A DNA stretch of 64,000 nucleotides from Streptomyces sp. ISL-1 (GTDB lineage Bacteria > Actinomycetota > Actinomycetes > Streptomycetales > Streptomycetaceae), in NCBI RefSeq assembly GCF_018614585.1, contig NZ_JAGGOI010000010.1, forward strand, positions 1 through 64,000. The letters run 5' to 3'. The position numbers and the translations under genes were made by a program. Under the pieces are notes generated by a model, which saw only the letters and a program-made list of their open reading frames with translations, made no database searches and had not been told where the DNA came from. Every line of letters begins with the position of its first letter. The first letter of the stretch is position 1. Shown here piece by piece: positions 7,218 through 15,223 of the stretch.

Positions 7218-9154
7218 ACTCCTACCCTCCCAGCCGCCGCCGCGCCCGCCGCGTCGCGACAGTCGCGGCGGTGGTGGCGGCGCTGACCGCGTTCAACGGG
7301 CCCGCGATGTGGCGGTTCGGCTCGGAGAAGTACCACGACTTCAAGATCAACCAGCCGGACTACAAGGCCTCGAACGGCCATTGGGACTATCTCGACGTCC
7401 CCTCCGAGTACCGGATCAACACCATCCACGCGGCCCTGCTGCACACCGGCAAGGTGCTGCTGATCGCCGGATCGGGCAACGACCAGGAGAACTTCGACGC
7501 GAAGAAGTTCGAGTCGGTGCTGTGGGACCCGGAGACCGATGAGTTCAAGAAGATCCCCACGCCGAAGGACATGTTCTGCGCCGGGCACACCCAGTTGCCC
7601 GACGGGAAGCTCCTCGTCGCGGGCGGCACCAAGCGGTACGAGAAGCTCAAGGGCGATGTGACCAAGGCCGGCGGCCTGATGATCGTCCACAACGAGAATC
7701 CGGACGAGCCCAGGACACTGCCCGCGGGCACCAGGTTCACCGGCAAGAAGAACGGCAGGACCTTTGTCTCAAGGGACCCCGTCCTGGTGGAGAAGGCGAA
7801 GAAGATCTTCGACAGGAACACCGGCAGGTTCCTGCGGACGAAGGCGGGGCTCGGCCGGATCTACGTCGAGGCCGAGCAGTCGGGCAAGGAGTACGAGACC
7901 GGCACCGAGGACAACTACCGGGTGCAGGGCCTGAAGGGCTCCGACGCCCGCAATGTCTACGGCATCGCGCAGAAGCTCGCGCTCGACAAGAAGGACTTCC
8001 AGGGCATCAAGGAGGCTTACGAGTTCGACCCGGTGGCGGAGAAGTACATCACCGTCGACCCGATGAACGAGGCCCGCTGGTATCCCACGCTGACCACCCT
8101 CAAGGACGGCAAGGTCCTCTCGCTCTCCGGCCTCGACGAGATCGGGCAGATCGTCCCCGGCAAAGACGAGATCTACGACCCGAGGACCAGGACCTGGAAG
8201 TACACCGGGATCATCCGGAAGTTCCCCACCTACCCGGCGATCTTCCTGATGGACAACGGCAAGCTCTTCTACTCCGGCTCCAACGCCGGATACGGACCGG
8301 CCGACGTAGGCCGTGAGCCCGGTGTCTGGGACCTGACGACGAACAAGTTCGACAAGATCCCCGGGCTGAGCGACCCCGACAGGATGGAGACCTCCGCGAC
8401 GGTCATGCTGCCGCCCGCCCAGGACCAGCGGTTCATGGTCATCGGCGGCGGCGGGGTCGGCGAATCCGAGAAGTCCAGCGAGAAGTCCCGTCTGGTGGAC
8501 CTCAGGGAGAACAATCCCCGCTTCAGGGACGGCGCTTCGCTGCAGCAAGGCACCCGCTATCCGAGCGCCTCGCTGCTGCCGGACGACTCCGTCCTGGTCA
8601 CCGGAGGCTCGTCGGACTACCGGGGGCGCGGCGGTTCCAACGTCCTCCAGGCGCGTACGTACGACCCGAGGTCCGGCACGTACAAACGGGTGGCCGACCC
8701 CCGGGTGGGGCGCAACTATCACTCGGGCTCGGTGCTGCTCCCGGACGGCCGCGTCATGATCTTCGGCTCGGACTCGCTGTTCGCGGACGACGCCGACACC
8801 AAGCCGGGCGTCTTCGAGCAGCGCATCGAGATCTACACCCCGCCGTATCGCTACCGGGGCTCCAGGCCCGAGGTGAGCGGCGGCCCGAAGTCGATCGGGC
8901 GCGGGGAGAGCGGCACGTTCAAGGTGAGGACGGGCGGCGCGGTGAAGTCGGCCAAGCTGCTGCGGCCGAGCGCCGTCACGCATGTCACCGACACCGATCA
9001 GCGCTCCGTCGCGCTCGGCATGAGGAGGACGGCGGACGGCATCCGGGTCACTGTGCCGGAGAACCGGGCGCTGGTGCCGTCCGGCTGGTACATGCTCTTC
9101 GTGACGGACGACAAGGGGACTCCGTCCGAGGGTGTCTGGGTCGAGGTCCCCTAG
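7214..9154 (+). CDS. glxA: Copper radical oxidase GlxA (galactose-oxidase-like, membrane anchored)
   Basis: A 646-residue protein starting at the GTG that overlaps the cslA stop. The open frame extends upstream, but that part lies wholly inside cslA. A positively charged N-terminus plus a hydrophobic helix (about 13-30) acts as signal anchor. Kelch-type propeller repeats follow, then a C-terminal Ig-like domain. Galactose-oxidase active-site residues align by spacing: Cys122 (MFCAGHT) for the Tyr-Cys cofactor with Tyr290 (EARWYPT, stacking Trp289), Tyr502-His503 (GRNYHSGS) and His590 (AVTHVTD). Known role: oxidises the CslA-made glycan during maturation at the tip. Length matches the S. lividans enzyme closely. 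Confidence 0.95.
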   Translation: MNSYPPSRRRARRVATVAAVVAALTAFNGPAMWRFGSEKYHDFKINQPDYKASNGHWDYLDVPSEYRINTIHAALLHTGKVLLIAGSGNDQENFDAKKFESVLWDPETDEFKKIPTPKDMFCAGHTQLPDGKLLVAGGTKRYEKLKGDVTKAGGLMIVHNENPDEPRTLPAGTRFTGKKNGRTFVSRDPVLVEKAKKIFDRNTGRFLRTKAGLGRIYVEAEQSGKEYETGTEDNYRVQGLKGSDARNVYGIAQKLALDKKDFQGIKEAYEFDPVAEKYITVDPMNEARWYPTLTTLKDGKVLSLSGLDEIGQIVPGKDEIYDPRTRTWKYTGIIRKFPTYPAIFLMDNGKLFYSGSNAGYGPADVGREPGVWDLTTNKFDKIPGLSDPDRMETSATVMLPPAQDQRFMVIGGGGVGESEKSSEKSRLVDLRENNPRFRDGASLQQGTRYPSASLLPDDSVLVTGGSSDYRGRGGSNVLQARTYDPRSGTYKRVADPRVGRNYHSGSVLLPDGRVMIFGSDSLFADDADTKPGVFEQRIEIYTPPYRYRGSRPEVSGGPKSIGRGESGTFKVRTGGAVKSAKLLRPSAVTHVTDTDQRSVALGMRRTADGIRVTVPENRALVPSGWYMLFVTDDKGTPSEGVWVEVP

Positions 9155-9182
9155 AACGTTGGGTCGGACAGTGTCAACGTCG

Positions 9183-9277
9183 GCCCCGCACGGCGACTGA
9201 GGAAGCGGGTCCGGGGCCGAGCCAACCCGAGCCCCGCCGGCGATTGAGGCGCGGGGTCCGGGGCGGAGCCCCGGGGG
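9183..9277. repeat. Two imperfect copies of a dispersed Streptomyces intergenic G/C element
   Basis: Between the convergent glxA and GH6 genes two related units lie in tandem: 9183-9222 (GCCCCGCACGGCGACTGAGG, then GGTCCGGGGCCGAGCC) and 9233-9277 (CCCGCCGGCGATTGAGGCGC, then GGTCCGGGGCGGAGCCCCGG). The GGCGATTGAGG...GGTCCGGGGCGGAGCCCC pattern recurs between genes in many Streptomyces genomes. The second unit can fold and may serve as a bidirectional terminator. Confidence 0.6.
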
Positions 9278-9315
9278 CCCGCCGCAGGCGCCCCCCAACC
9301 GCCGTGCACCGTCTC

Positions 9316-10323
9316 CTACTTCGTGGCGCGGGCCAGCCCCAGCGCGTACTCGGGCCACCACTCCCCCGCCCGCGGACCACCCCGGCACTCCCCGTCCGAC
9401 TCCCCCGGCCGCTTGACCCACAGATACGCGTCGACCAGCGGGGCACCCGTCTGAGTGGTCGGCGCCTCGCCGAGCGCGCGGCCCGGCGGATTGCACCAGT
9501 TCTCCTTCGGATCGCCGCCGGTGTACGGGCCGTTGCCGTTGCGGCTGGTGTCGATGACGAAGTGCTTGCCGCCGACCTTCGCGGAGAGCTTCTGCCCGAA
9601 CTCCTTGCTCGCGGCGGTCGGATAGAAGTTGGAGACATTGACGGCGAAGCCGTCCGCCTTGTCGATGCCCGCCCGCCGGAGCGGATCGAAGAGCGCGTCG
9701 GGCTGGGACCAGCCGGCATTCCCCGCGTCCAGGTACACCTTGGTGTTCGGCTGCCGCTTCAGCCGCTCAACAGCGCCCTTGAGCAGGTCGAACCGCTCCT
9801 CGTGGAACTCCTGCGGGGTGCAGGAGTCCACCAGATGCAACACCGCGTCCGGCTCCAGGATCACCGTGGCCCGCCTGTCGCCGATGCCCGCCGCGACCTG
9901 GTCGACCCAGGCACGATAGGCGTTGCCGTCGGCCGCGCCGCCCTTGGAGAACTGTCCGCAGTCGCGGTGCGGGATGTTGTAGAGCACCAACAGCGCGTCC
10001 CGGTCGGCCTTGGCGGCCGCCTCGGTGTAGCCCTTGGCCTCTGCCCGGGGATTGTCCGGGCCGATCCACTCGCCGACCGGCCGATCGGCGATCTTCTTGA
10101 TCAGTTCGGCGTTCTTGTCGTCGCCGTCCTTGCGGTAGGCGGCGGCCTGCCTGGCGGCGTTGCCCTCGGGATTGACCCAGTACGGATCATCCCCCCCGGG
10201 CTGTCGGCTCACCGCTGGTTTCTCGTCCTTGCCGTCGTCGGATGAACAACCGGCGAGCAACAGCACCGCGCCCGCCGCGACCGCCCCCGCCCTGGCACGT
10301 CGGCCGGACCAACTGCCGTACAT
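9316..10323 (-). CDS. cslZ: Lipoprotein glycoside hydrolase family 6 (endoglucanase CslZ-like)
   Basis: A 335-residue lipoprotein. The signal peptide ends in lipobox LLAGC (Cys26). GH6 features follow: YNIPHRDCG with Asp121 at the acid position and VILEPDAVLHL with Asp159, like the two conserved aspartates of Cel6A enzymes. The start at MYGSWSGRR has GGGGGAG upstream and gives a proper signal peptide; the longer frame (28 extra residues) does not. Known role in the cslA locus: cleaves the cellulose-like polymer, probably releasing or tailoring it. It converges on glxA. Symbol assigned from synteny. Confidence 0.88.
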   Translation of the reverse strand: MYGSWSGRRARAGAVAAGAVLLLAGCSSDDGKDEKPAVSRQPGGDDPYWVNPEGNAARQAAAYRKDGDDKNAELIKKIADRPVGEWIGPDNPRAEAKGYTEAAAKADRDALLVLYNIPHRDCGQFSKGGAADGNAYRAWVDQVAAGIGDRRATVILEPDAVLHLVDSCTPQEFHEERFDLLKGAVERLKRQPNTKVYLDAGNAGWSQPDALFDPLRRAGIDKADGFAVNVSNFYPTAASKEFGQKLSAKVGGKHFVIDTSRNGNGPYTGGDPKENWCNPPGRALGEAPTTQTGAPLVDAYLWVKRPGESDGECRGGPRAGEWWPEYALGLARATK

Positions 10324-10733
10324 CCACTCCCCCTTGCAGCCGGACAAGTCAGGTCGAATCCATCGTGGCACACACTGACGGACGGTCACGAGCCTCTCCG
10401 GGAGCACCGTGGACAGGCTGTGACAGCGCGCCGGGCGGGGCTGTGGAAGAGGGCGGACGGGAGCGGACCGGACGGAAGGCGACGACTTCGCGACATGGCG
10501 TCACTCATCCTCTGGGCCCGGCCCGTTCGCGGCTCTAGAGTGTCCGGCAAACCGCCCCGCCCCCGGCGGGACCGCAACCGGATCTTCCCGCACCTCCCGC
10601 GCCGGCGTCGGGCTTCTCCCGCAGCCCGAGCACCCGCGGTTGAGGACCCGGCCCGGCCGGCGGCTCCGGGGGGAGCATGTCGTCGGCCGGGTCAGGTTGC
10701 GGACAGCGCCCCTGCGACGACGCACAACACCCG
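10324..10733. other. Intergenic region, no gene seen
   Basis: About 410 bp lie between the GH6 start and the sortase stop. I see no ORF with convincing codon bias or ribosome site. The stretch near 10640-10700 is G/C-rich with short inverted repeats and may end the sortase transcript. The part next to 10323 must carry the GH6 promoter on the minus strand. Confidence 0.4.
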
Positions 10734-11399
10734 CTAGTCCTTGGTGACTCCGGTCAGGTAGGCGGACACGACCACATTGGCGGTGTACGCGCGGGCCGCA
10801 CGGTCGAAGGTGCCGCCGCAGGTGATCAGCCGCAGCTCCGCGCGCCCGTCCTCGCGCGGGCCGTAGACCTTCTGCGGGTCGAACCGGTCCCGGCCGATGA
10901 CCTGGACATCGTCGATGGTGAACTCGGCGACCGAGCCGTCGGCCCTGGTCACCAGGACCTTCTCGCCCGGCCGGGCCGCGCTCAGCGCGTAGAACACGGC
11001 CGGCTTCGTCTCGGTGTCGACATGGCCCACCAGCAGCGCCGTGCCCGCCGCGCCCGGCTGCGTACCCCTGTCGTACCAGCCGACCGCATGCGGCATGGTG
11101 TACGGCGGCGGATCCACGGCGCCCGTGGCGTCCAGGGCGCGGGGGACGACCGGAGCGTTGATCCCTATCGACGGGATGTCCACCTGGTCCGGCTTCACCG
11201 GGGCCAGCGGATCATGGGCGGGCGGCAGCTCCACGCCCAGCGGCCGGCCGACCGCGGCCACGTCGCCGGTGGTGGGTGCGGAGCTTCCGCCGGGGCCGGT
11301 CATCCCGCGGCCCCAGAGCCAGAGCGCGAGCAGGAGTACCGCCCAGGCCACTCCGGTGAGCAGCCGGCCGGACCCCGCCGGGCGATCAGTGGAGGGCAT
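10734..11399 (-). CDS. Class F sortase
   Basis: A 221-residue transpeptidase with one N-terminal membrane helix (about 13-30). Its catalytic triad is readable as His126 (LLVGHVDTE), Cys194 (LITCGGTFD) and Arg203 (ARAYTANVVV). The LITCGG context is typical of actinobacterial class F enzymes rather than class E, which read TTCTP. It attaches proteins to the wall or to other surface partners. Its start codon lies one base from the stop of the repeat-rich secreted protein upstream, so the pair forms an operon and the neighbour is a candidate substrate or partner. Confidence 0.88.
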   Translation of the reverse strand: MPSTDRPAGSGRLLTGVAWAVLLLALWLWGRGMTGPGGSSAPTTGDVAAVGRPLGVELPPAHDPLAPVKPDQVDIPSIGINAPVVPRALDATGAVDPPPYTMPHAVGWYDRGTQPGAAGTALLVGHVDTETKPAVFYALSAARPGEKVLVTRADGSVAEFTIDDVQVIGRDRFDPQKVYGPREDGRAELRLITCGGTFDRAARAYTANVVVSAYLTGVTKD

Positions 11400-11400
11400 G

Positions 11401-12348
11401 TCAGTCCGAATCCGATCGGCGCCGCCGTGAGCTGCGGAAAGCCACGGCGACCGCTGCCACGCCCGCGAGGACCAGGCCGATCACGGCGTGCGGGATGCTG
11501 GGGCCGGCATCGGCCGAGTGCGCCGGACCATCGGCCGCGAGGGCGGCCGTACCGCCGCCGCCCGCGCGGACCGGGGCGTAGGGCGTCGAGTCGTCGGCCG
11601 GCTCGTACGGCTCCTCCGCGGCCTCGTCCGACTCGTCCGTCGAATGGTCCGACTGCTCCGTCGGATGGTCCGGCCGCTTGGTCGAATGATCAGGCCGATC
11701 CGCCGGGCGGTCCGCCCGCTTGGTGGGCTGCTCCGGACGCTCCGGCCGCTTCTTCGGCTCCTCCGCCCGCTTCGTCGGCTGGTCCGGCCGCTCCGCCGGA
11801 CGCTCCGCCCGCTTCTTCGGCTCCTCCGCCCGCTTCTTCGGCTCCTCCGGACGCTTGGTCGGCTCCTCCGGACGCTTGGTCGCCTGGTCCGGGCGCTCCG
11901 CCCGCTTCGTCGGCTGGTCCGGCCGCTTGGTCGCCTGGTCCGGGCGCTCCGCCGGACGTTCCGCCCGCTTCGTCGGCTCCTCCGTCGGCTGGGAGCTGAC
12001 GACCTGGACTCGGGCCGATCCCGCGTGCTCTCGGCCGTCACAGGTGACACCGATGTCGTACGTACCGGGCTTCACGGAAGTCTTCACGGTCGTCTCGCCG
12101 AACAACTGGGTGCCCGCGCCATTGCGGCTCGCGAGCGCGGCGTTCGCGACGAACCCCTGGGACCTGGCGCCCCCGGTCATGCCCGTGCAGCCCGAGACGC
12201 GGACCTCCACCTCGCCGCCGGGCGCGACCGTGGCCGGGACGACCGTGACCTTCACGGAGTCGGCGGCATACGCGGCCGTGGCAGCGGGCGCCAGGACGAG
12301 TACGACAGCCACCCCTGCGGCACGGAGAGTGATGAAGCCTGAACTCAT
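11401..12348 (-). CDS. Secreted, membrane-anchored protein with long Arg/Pro/Glu/Lys tandem repeats
   Basis: A 315-residue protein: signal peptide (about 1-29, ending AAYA), a small beta-rich domain (30-115, SVKVTVVPATVAPGGEVEVR), then about 125 residues of degenerate repeats such as KRPDQPTKRAERPDQATKRP and EEPKKRAEEP. An acidic stretch (DEAAEEPYEPADD), one C-terminal membrane helix (about 285-302) and a basic tail follow. The architecture is that of a wall-spanning stalk protein. No clear LPXTG or LAXTG motif precedes the helix, so sorting by the adjacent sortase is uncertain. Repeats span about 11640-11990 on the DNA. Confidence 0.7.
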   Translation of the reverse strand: MSSGFITLRAAGVAVVLVLAPAATAAYAADSVKVTVVPATVAPGGEVEVRVSGCTGMTGGARSQGFVANAALASRNGAGTQLFGETTVKTSVKPGTYDIGVTCDGREHAGSARVQVVSSQPTEEPTKRAERPAERPDQATKRPDQPTKRAERPDQATKRPEEPTKRPEEPKKRAEEPKKRAERPAERPDQPTKRAEEPKKRPERPEQPTKRADRPADRPDHSTKRPDHPTEQSDHSTDESDEAAEEPYEPADDSTPYAPVRAGGGGTAALAADGPAHSADAGPSIPHAVIGLVLAGVAAVAVAFRSSRRRRSDSD

Positions 12349-12441
12349 CGTGAACCTCCTGATACGGAAAGATTCACGCGTCCGGGCCGTTTTCGCATCC
12401 GCAGGAGCGGTTCAGTAGTCCGATCGGGCCCTCTGACGTGC

Positions 12442-13221
12442 TCAGATGCGGTCGACGAGATCCGCGATCGAGTCGACGACGGTGGAGGGCCGGAAGGGAT
12501 GCCGGTCGATGTCGTCGGGGCCGGTGAGCCCGGTGAGCACCAGGAAGGTCTCCATACCCGCTTCCAGTCCGGCCAGGACGTCGGTGTCCATCCGGTCGCC
12601 GATCATCGCGCTGGTCTCGGAGTGCGCGCCGATGGCGTTCAGCCCGGTCCGCATCATCAGAGGGTTCGGCTTCCCCGCGAAGTACGGTTCCCTGCCGGTC
12701 GCCTTGGTGATCAGCGCGGCGACCGAGCCGGTGGCGGGCAGCGGGCCCTCGGCGGAGGGGCCGGTCTCGTCGGGGTTGGTGCAGATGAACCGGGCCCCGG
12801 CGTTGATCAGCCGGATCGCCTTGGTGAGCGCCTCGAAGCTGTACGTACGGGTCTCGCCGAGGACCACATAGTCCGGGTCGAGGTCGGTCAGGACGTAGCC
12901 GATGTCGTGCAGCGCCGTGGTCAGACCCGCCTCGCCGATGACGTACGCCGTGCCGCCGGGACGCTGGTCGTCCAGGAACTGCGCGGTGGCGAGCGCCGAG
13001 GTCCAGATGTTCTGCACCGGCACGTCCAGACCCATCCGGGCCAGCCGTGCGTGCAGGTCACGAGCGGTGTAAATGGAGTTGTTGGTCAGCACCAGGAACG
13101 GCTTCTCGGTCTCCCGCAGCCTCTTGATGAAGGCGTCGGCGCCCGGGATCGGCACGCCCTCGTGGATCAGGACACCATCCATGTCGGTGAGCCAGGATTC
13201 GATCGGCTTGCGCTCTGCCAT
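12442..13221 (-). CDS. HAD-IIA family phosphatase (NagD-like)
   Basis: A 259-residue hydrolase. The catalytic DMDGVL motif is at residues 13-18 (Asp13 nucleophile, Asp15 acid/base), FLVLTNNS gives motif II, Lys of FAGKPNPLMM gives motif III, and GDRMDTDVLAGLEAGM gives the metal-binding motif IV. This is the NagD/p-nitrophenyl phosphatase class, acting on sugar phosphates, nucleotides or related metabolites; substrate unknown. I chose the inner ATG (MAERKPIES) because CAGGAG lies about 9 nt upstream. It lies downstream of the phosphonate operon on the same strand, separated by a strong hairpin. Confidence 0.88.
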   Translation of the reverse strand: MAERKPIESWLTDMDGVLIHEGVPIPGADAFIKRLRETEKPFLVLTNNSIYTARDLHARLARMGLDVPVQNIWTSALATAQFLDDQRPGGTAYVIGEAGLTTALHDIGYVLTDLDPDYVVLGETRTYSFEALTKAIRLINAGARFICTNPDETGPSAEGPLPATGSVAALITKATGREPYFAGKPNPLMMRTGLNAIGAHSETSAMIGDRMDTDVLAGLEAGMETFLVLTGLTGPDDIDRHPFRPSTVVDSIADLVDRI

Positions 13222-13251
13222 CAGATGGACTCCTGCCATACGCAGTGTGCT

Positions 13252-13293
13252 GGGGACGCCGGAGGCACGGCTCTGTGGGTCTCCGGCGTCCCC
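13252..13293 (-). terminator. Hairpin at the end of the phosphonate operon
   Basis: Perfect 13-bp inverted repeat: GGGGACGCCGGAG and CTCCGGCGTCCCC around a 16-nt loop. It lies after the binding-protein stop and before the NagD-like gene. There is no T tract, common for Streptomyces terminators. Confidence 0.6.
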
Positions 13294-13342
13294 AGCCTAG
13301 TCAGGCTGCGCTGATCTTGACCCCGTCGGTGACGGGACCGGG

Positions 13343-14401
13343 TCAGCTGCCCGTCGCGGACTTCCAGGCTTCGACGTACGACTGGAGGTTGGTGTCGATG
13401 TCCTTCCAGTCCGGCTCGAAGACCTCGACGCCCTCGATCAGCTTGGCCAGCTCGATGGCGTTGGCGTCGGTGGCCTTGACGTCCGTACGGGCGGAGAAGC
13501 CGCCGCCGACCGCGCTGACCTGCTTCTGGGCCTTCTCGCTGAGCATGTAGTCGAGCAGCTTCCTGCCGTTCTCGGTGTGCGGGGCCTTGTTGACGAGCCC
13601 CGCGGCGTACGGCAGCGCGAAGGTGGTGGGCTTGCCGCCGTCCTTCGCCGGGAACCAGATGCCGAGGTTGGGCATGGACTTGGACTGCGCGAAGTTCATC
13701 TGCACGTCACCGTTGGCGACCAGGATCTCGCCCTTGTCGACCTTGGGCGCGAGCTTGGAGGTGGAGGGGGACGGGCCGACATTGTTGGCCTGGAGCTTCT
13801 TCAGATAGGCCATCGCCGGCTCCTTGCCGCCGAAGTCGTGCATGGCCTTGATGACGACGGCGGTGCCGTCGCCCGCGACACCGGGCGTGGAGTACTGCAG
13901 CTTGTCCTTGTACTTCGCGTCCAGCAGCTCCTCCCAGGTCCGGGGAGCCGTCTTCAGCTCCTTCTTGTTGTAGACGAAGCCGAAGTAGTTGTTGACGACA
14001 GAGGTCCACTTGCCGTCACCGGACTTGTCGGCGCCGTTGACCTTGTCGGCGCCCTGGGGCTCGTACGACTGGAGCAGCCCCTTGGAGTCGGCCTGCTGGA
14101 TGAAGGGCGGGAGGGTGACGAGCACATCGGCCTGGGTGTTGGACTTCTCGCGGACGGCGCGCTGCACCATCTCGCCGGAGCCGCCCTCCACGTACTTCAC
14201 CTTGATGCCGGTCTCCTTCTCGAAGTCCTTGAAGAGCTGGTCGTACCAGCCGTCGCCGTTCTCGCCCTTGAGGCCGTCGGCGCTGTAGACGGTGACGACC
14301 TTCTCGTCGGAGGCGGCGGAGGAGCCGCCGCAGGCGGTGAGGGACGCGGCGAGGACGAGGCTGCCGGTGACGGCGGCGATCGGCTTGAGGTAGCTGGACA
14401 T
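13343..14401 (-). CDS. Phosphonate (2-aminoethylphosphonate-type) ABC transporter substrate-binding lipoprotein
   Basis: A 352-residue lipoprotein with lipobox SLTAC (Cys24), then a periplasmic-binding-protein fold of the iron/thiamine/2-AEP cluster (VVTVYSADGLKGE, YVEGGSGEMVQR, NNYFGFVYNKKEL, YSTPGVAGDGTAV, FSARTDVKATD). The ATG at MSSYLKP has GGGAG 11 nt upstream; the upstream GTG in frame is too close to that site. Being last in an operon with two permeases, an ATPase, a phosphonatase-like hydrolase and an FAD oxidase supports phosphonate as ligand. The exact ligand is inferred from context. Confidence 0.82.
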   Translation of the reverse strand: MSSYLKPIAAVTGSLVLAASLTACGGSSAASDEKVVTVYSADGLKGENGDGWYDQLFKDFEKETGIKVKYVEGGSGEMVQRAVREKSNTQADVLVTLPPFIQQADSKGLLQSYEPQGADKVNGADKSGDGKWTSVVNNYFGFVYNKKELKTAPRTWEELLDAKYKDKLQYSTPGVAGDGTAVVIKAMHDFGGKEPAMAYLKKLQANNVGPSPSTSKLAPKVDKGEILVANGDVQMNFAQSKSMPNLGIWFPAKDGGKPTTFALPYAAGLVNKAPHTENGRKLLDYMLSEKAQKQVSAVGGGFSARTDVKATDANAIELAKLIEGVEVFEPDWKDIDTNLQSYVEAWKSATGS

Positions 14402-14425
14402 GGCGTTGTGCACTCCCAGAGGTGA

Positions 14426-15223
14426 TCAGCGGTAAGAGGCTTTGGTGCGGATACGGGACACGGCGAGGAGCACGAGCAGCGTCGTGCCCATCAGGACGAC
14501 CGCGACGGCCGAGCCGGTGAACAAGGACCCGCGGTCGGTGGCGGTGAAGATCTGCACCGGCAGCGGCATCCAGTCAGGGGGATAGAGCATCATCGTGGCG
14601 CTCAACTCGCCCATGGACAGGGCGAAGCAGAGCCCGGCGGCCGCGTTCAGGGACGGCAGCAGGAGCGGGAGCCTCACCCGGAACAGGACGTACGAGGGGC
14701 GGGCGCCGAGGCTCGCCGCCGCCTGCTCGTACATCGGGTCGAGTCGGACGATGGCAGCGGCGACCGACTGGTGGGCGAACGCCGTGACAAGAACGGTGTG
14801 CGCCAGGATCACGATCCAGCGGGTGCCGTTGAGCAGCATCGGCGGCTTGGAGAAGGCGACGAGGATCGCCAGGCCGACGACGACCGAGGGGACGGCGACG
14901 GGCAGCATGAACAGCGCGTCGAGCGCGCGGCGGCCGCGTTTTTTGAGCGAGGCGGCCGCGAGGGCGGCCCAGCTGCCGACGGTGAGGGCGAGCAGGCTGG
15001 CGGTGACGGCGGTGATCAGACTGGTGGTGAGGGCCTGCAGGGACTCGCCGCGTACCGCCGCGCTGTAGTGCTCGGCGGTCGGTCCGGAGGGGAAGGCGCC
15101 GGACCAGTTCGTCGAGAACGACGCCGTGACGATGACGAGGAGCGGCAGCGCGAAGAGCGGCAGGAAGAGGACGAAGAAGAGTGCCCAGACGGTCCACTTC
15201 CCCTTGCGGCTATGCACCAACAC
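14426..15223 (-). CDS. ABC transporter permease, phosphonate type (PhnV-like)
   Basis: A 265-residue inner-membrane permease with about six helices. The EAA-type loop AAASLGARPSYVLFRVRLPLL couples it to the ATPase. It overlaps the end of the preceding permease gene by 14 nt (15210-15223), so the two are co-translated as the heterodimeric channel. Helices are visible at about 12-34, 63-85, 96-118, 130-150, 185-205 and 230-255. Confidence 0.85.
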   Translation of the reverse strand: MLVHSRKGKWTVWALFFVLFLPLFALPLLVIVTASFSTNWSGAFPSGPTAEHYSAAVRGESLQALTTSLITAVTASLLALTVGSWAALAAASLKKRGRRALDALFMLPVAVPSVVVGLAILVAFSKPPMLLNGTRWIVILAHTVLVTAFAHQSVAAAIVRLDPMYEQAAASLGARPSYVLFRVRLPLLLPSLNAAAGLCFALSMGELSATMMLYPPDWMPLPVQIFTATDRGSLFTGSAVAVVLMGTTLLVLLAVSRIRTKASYR

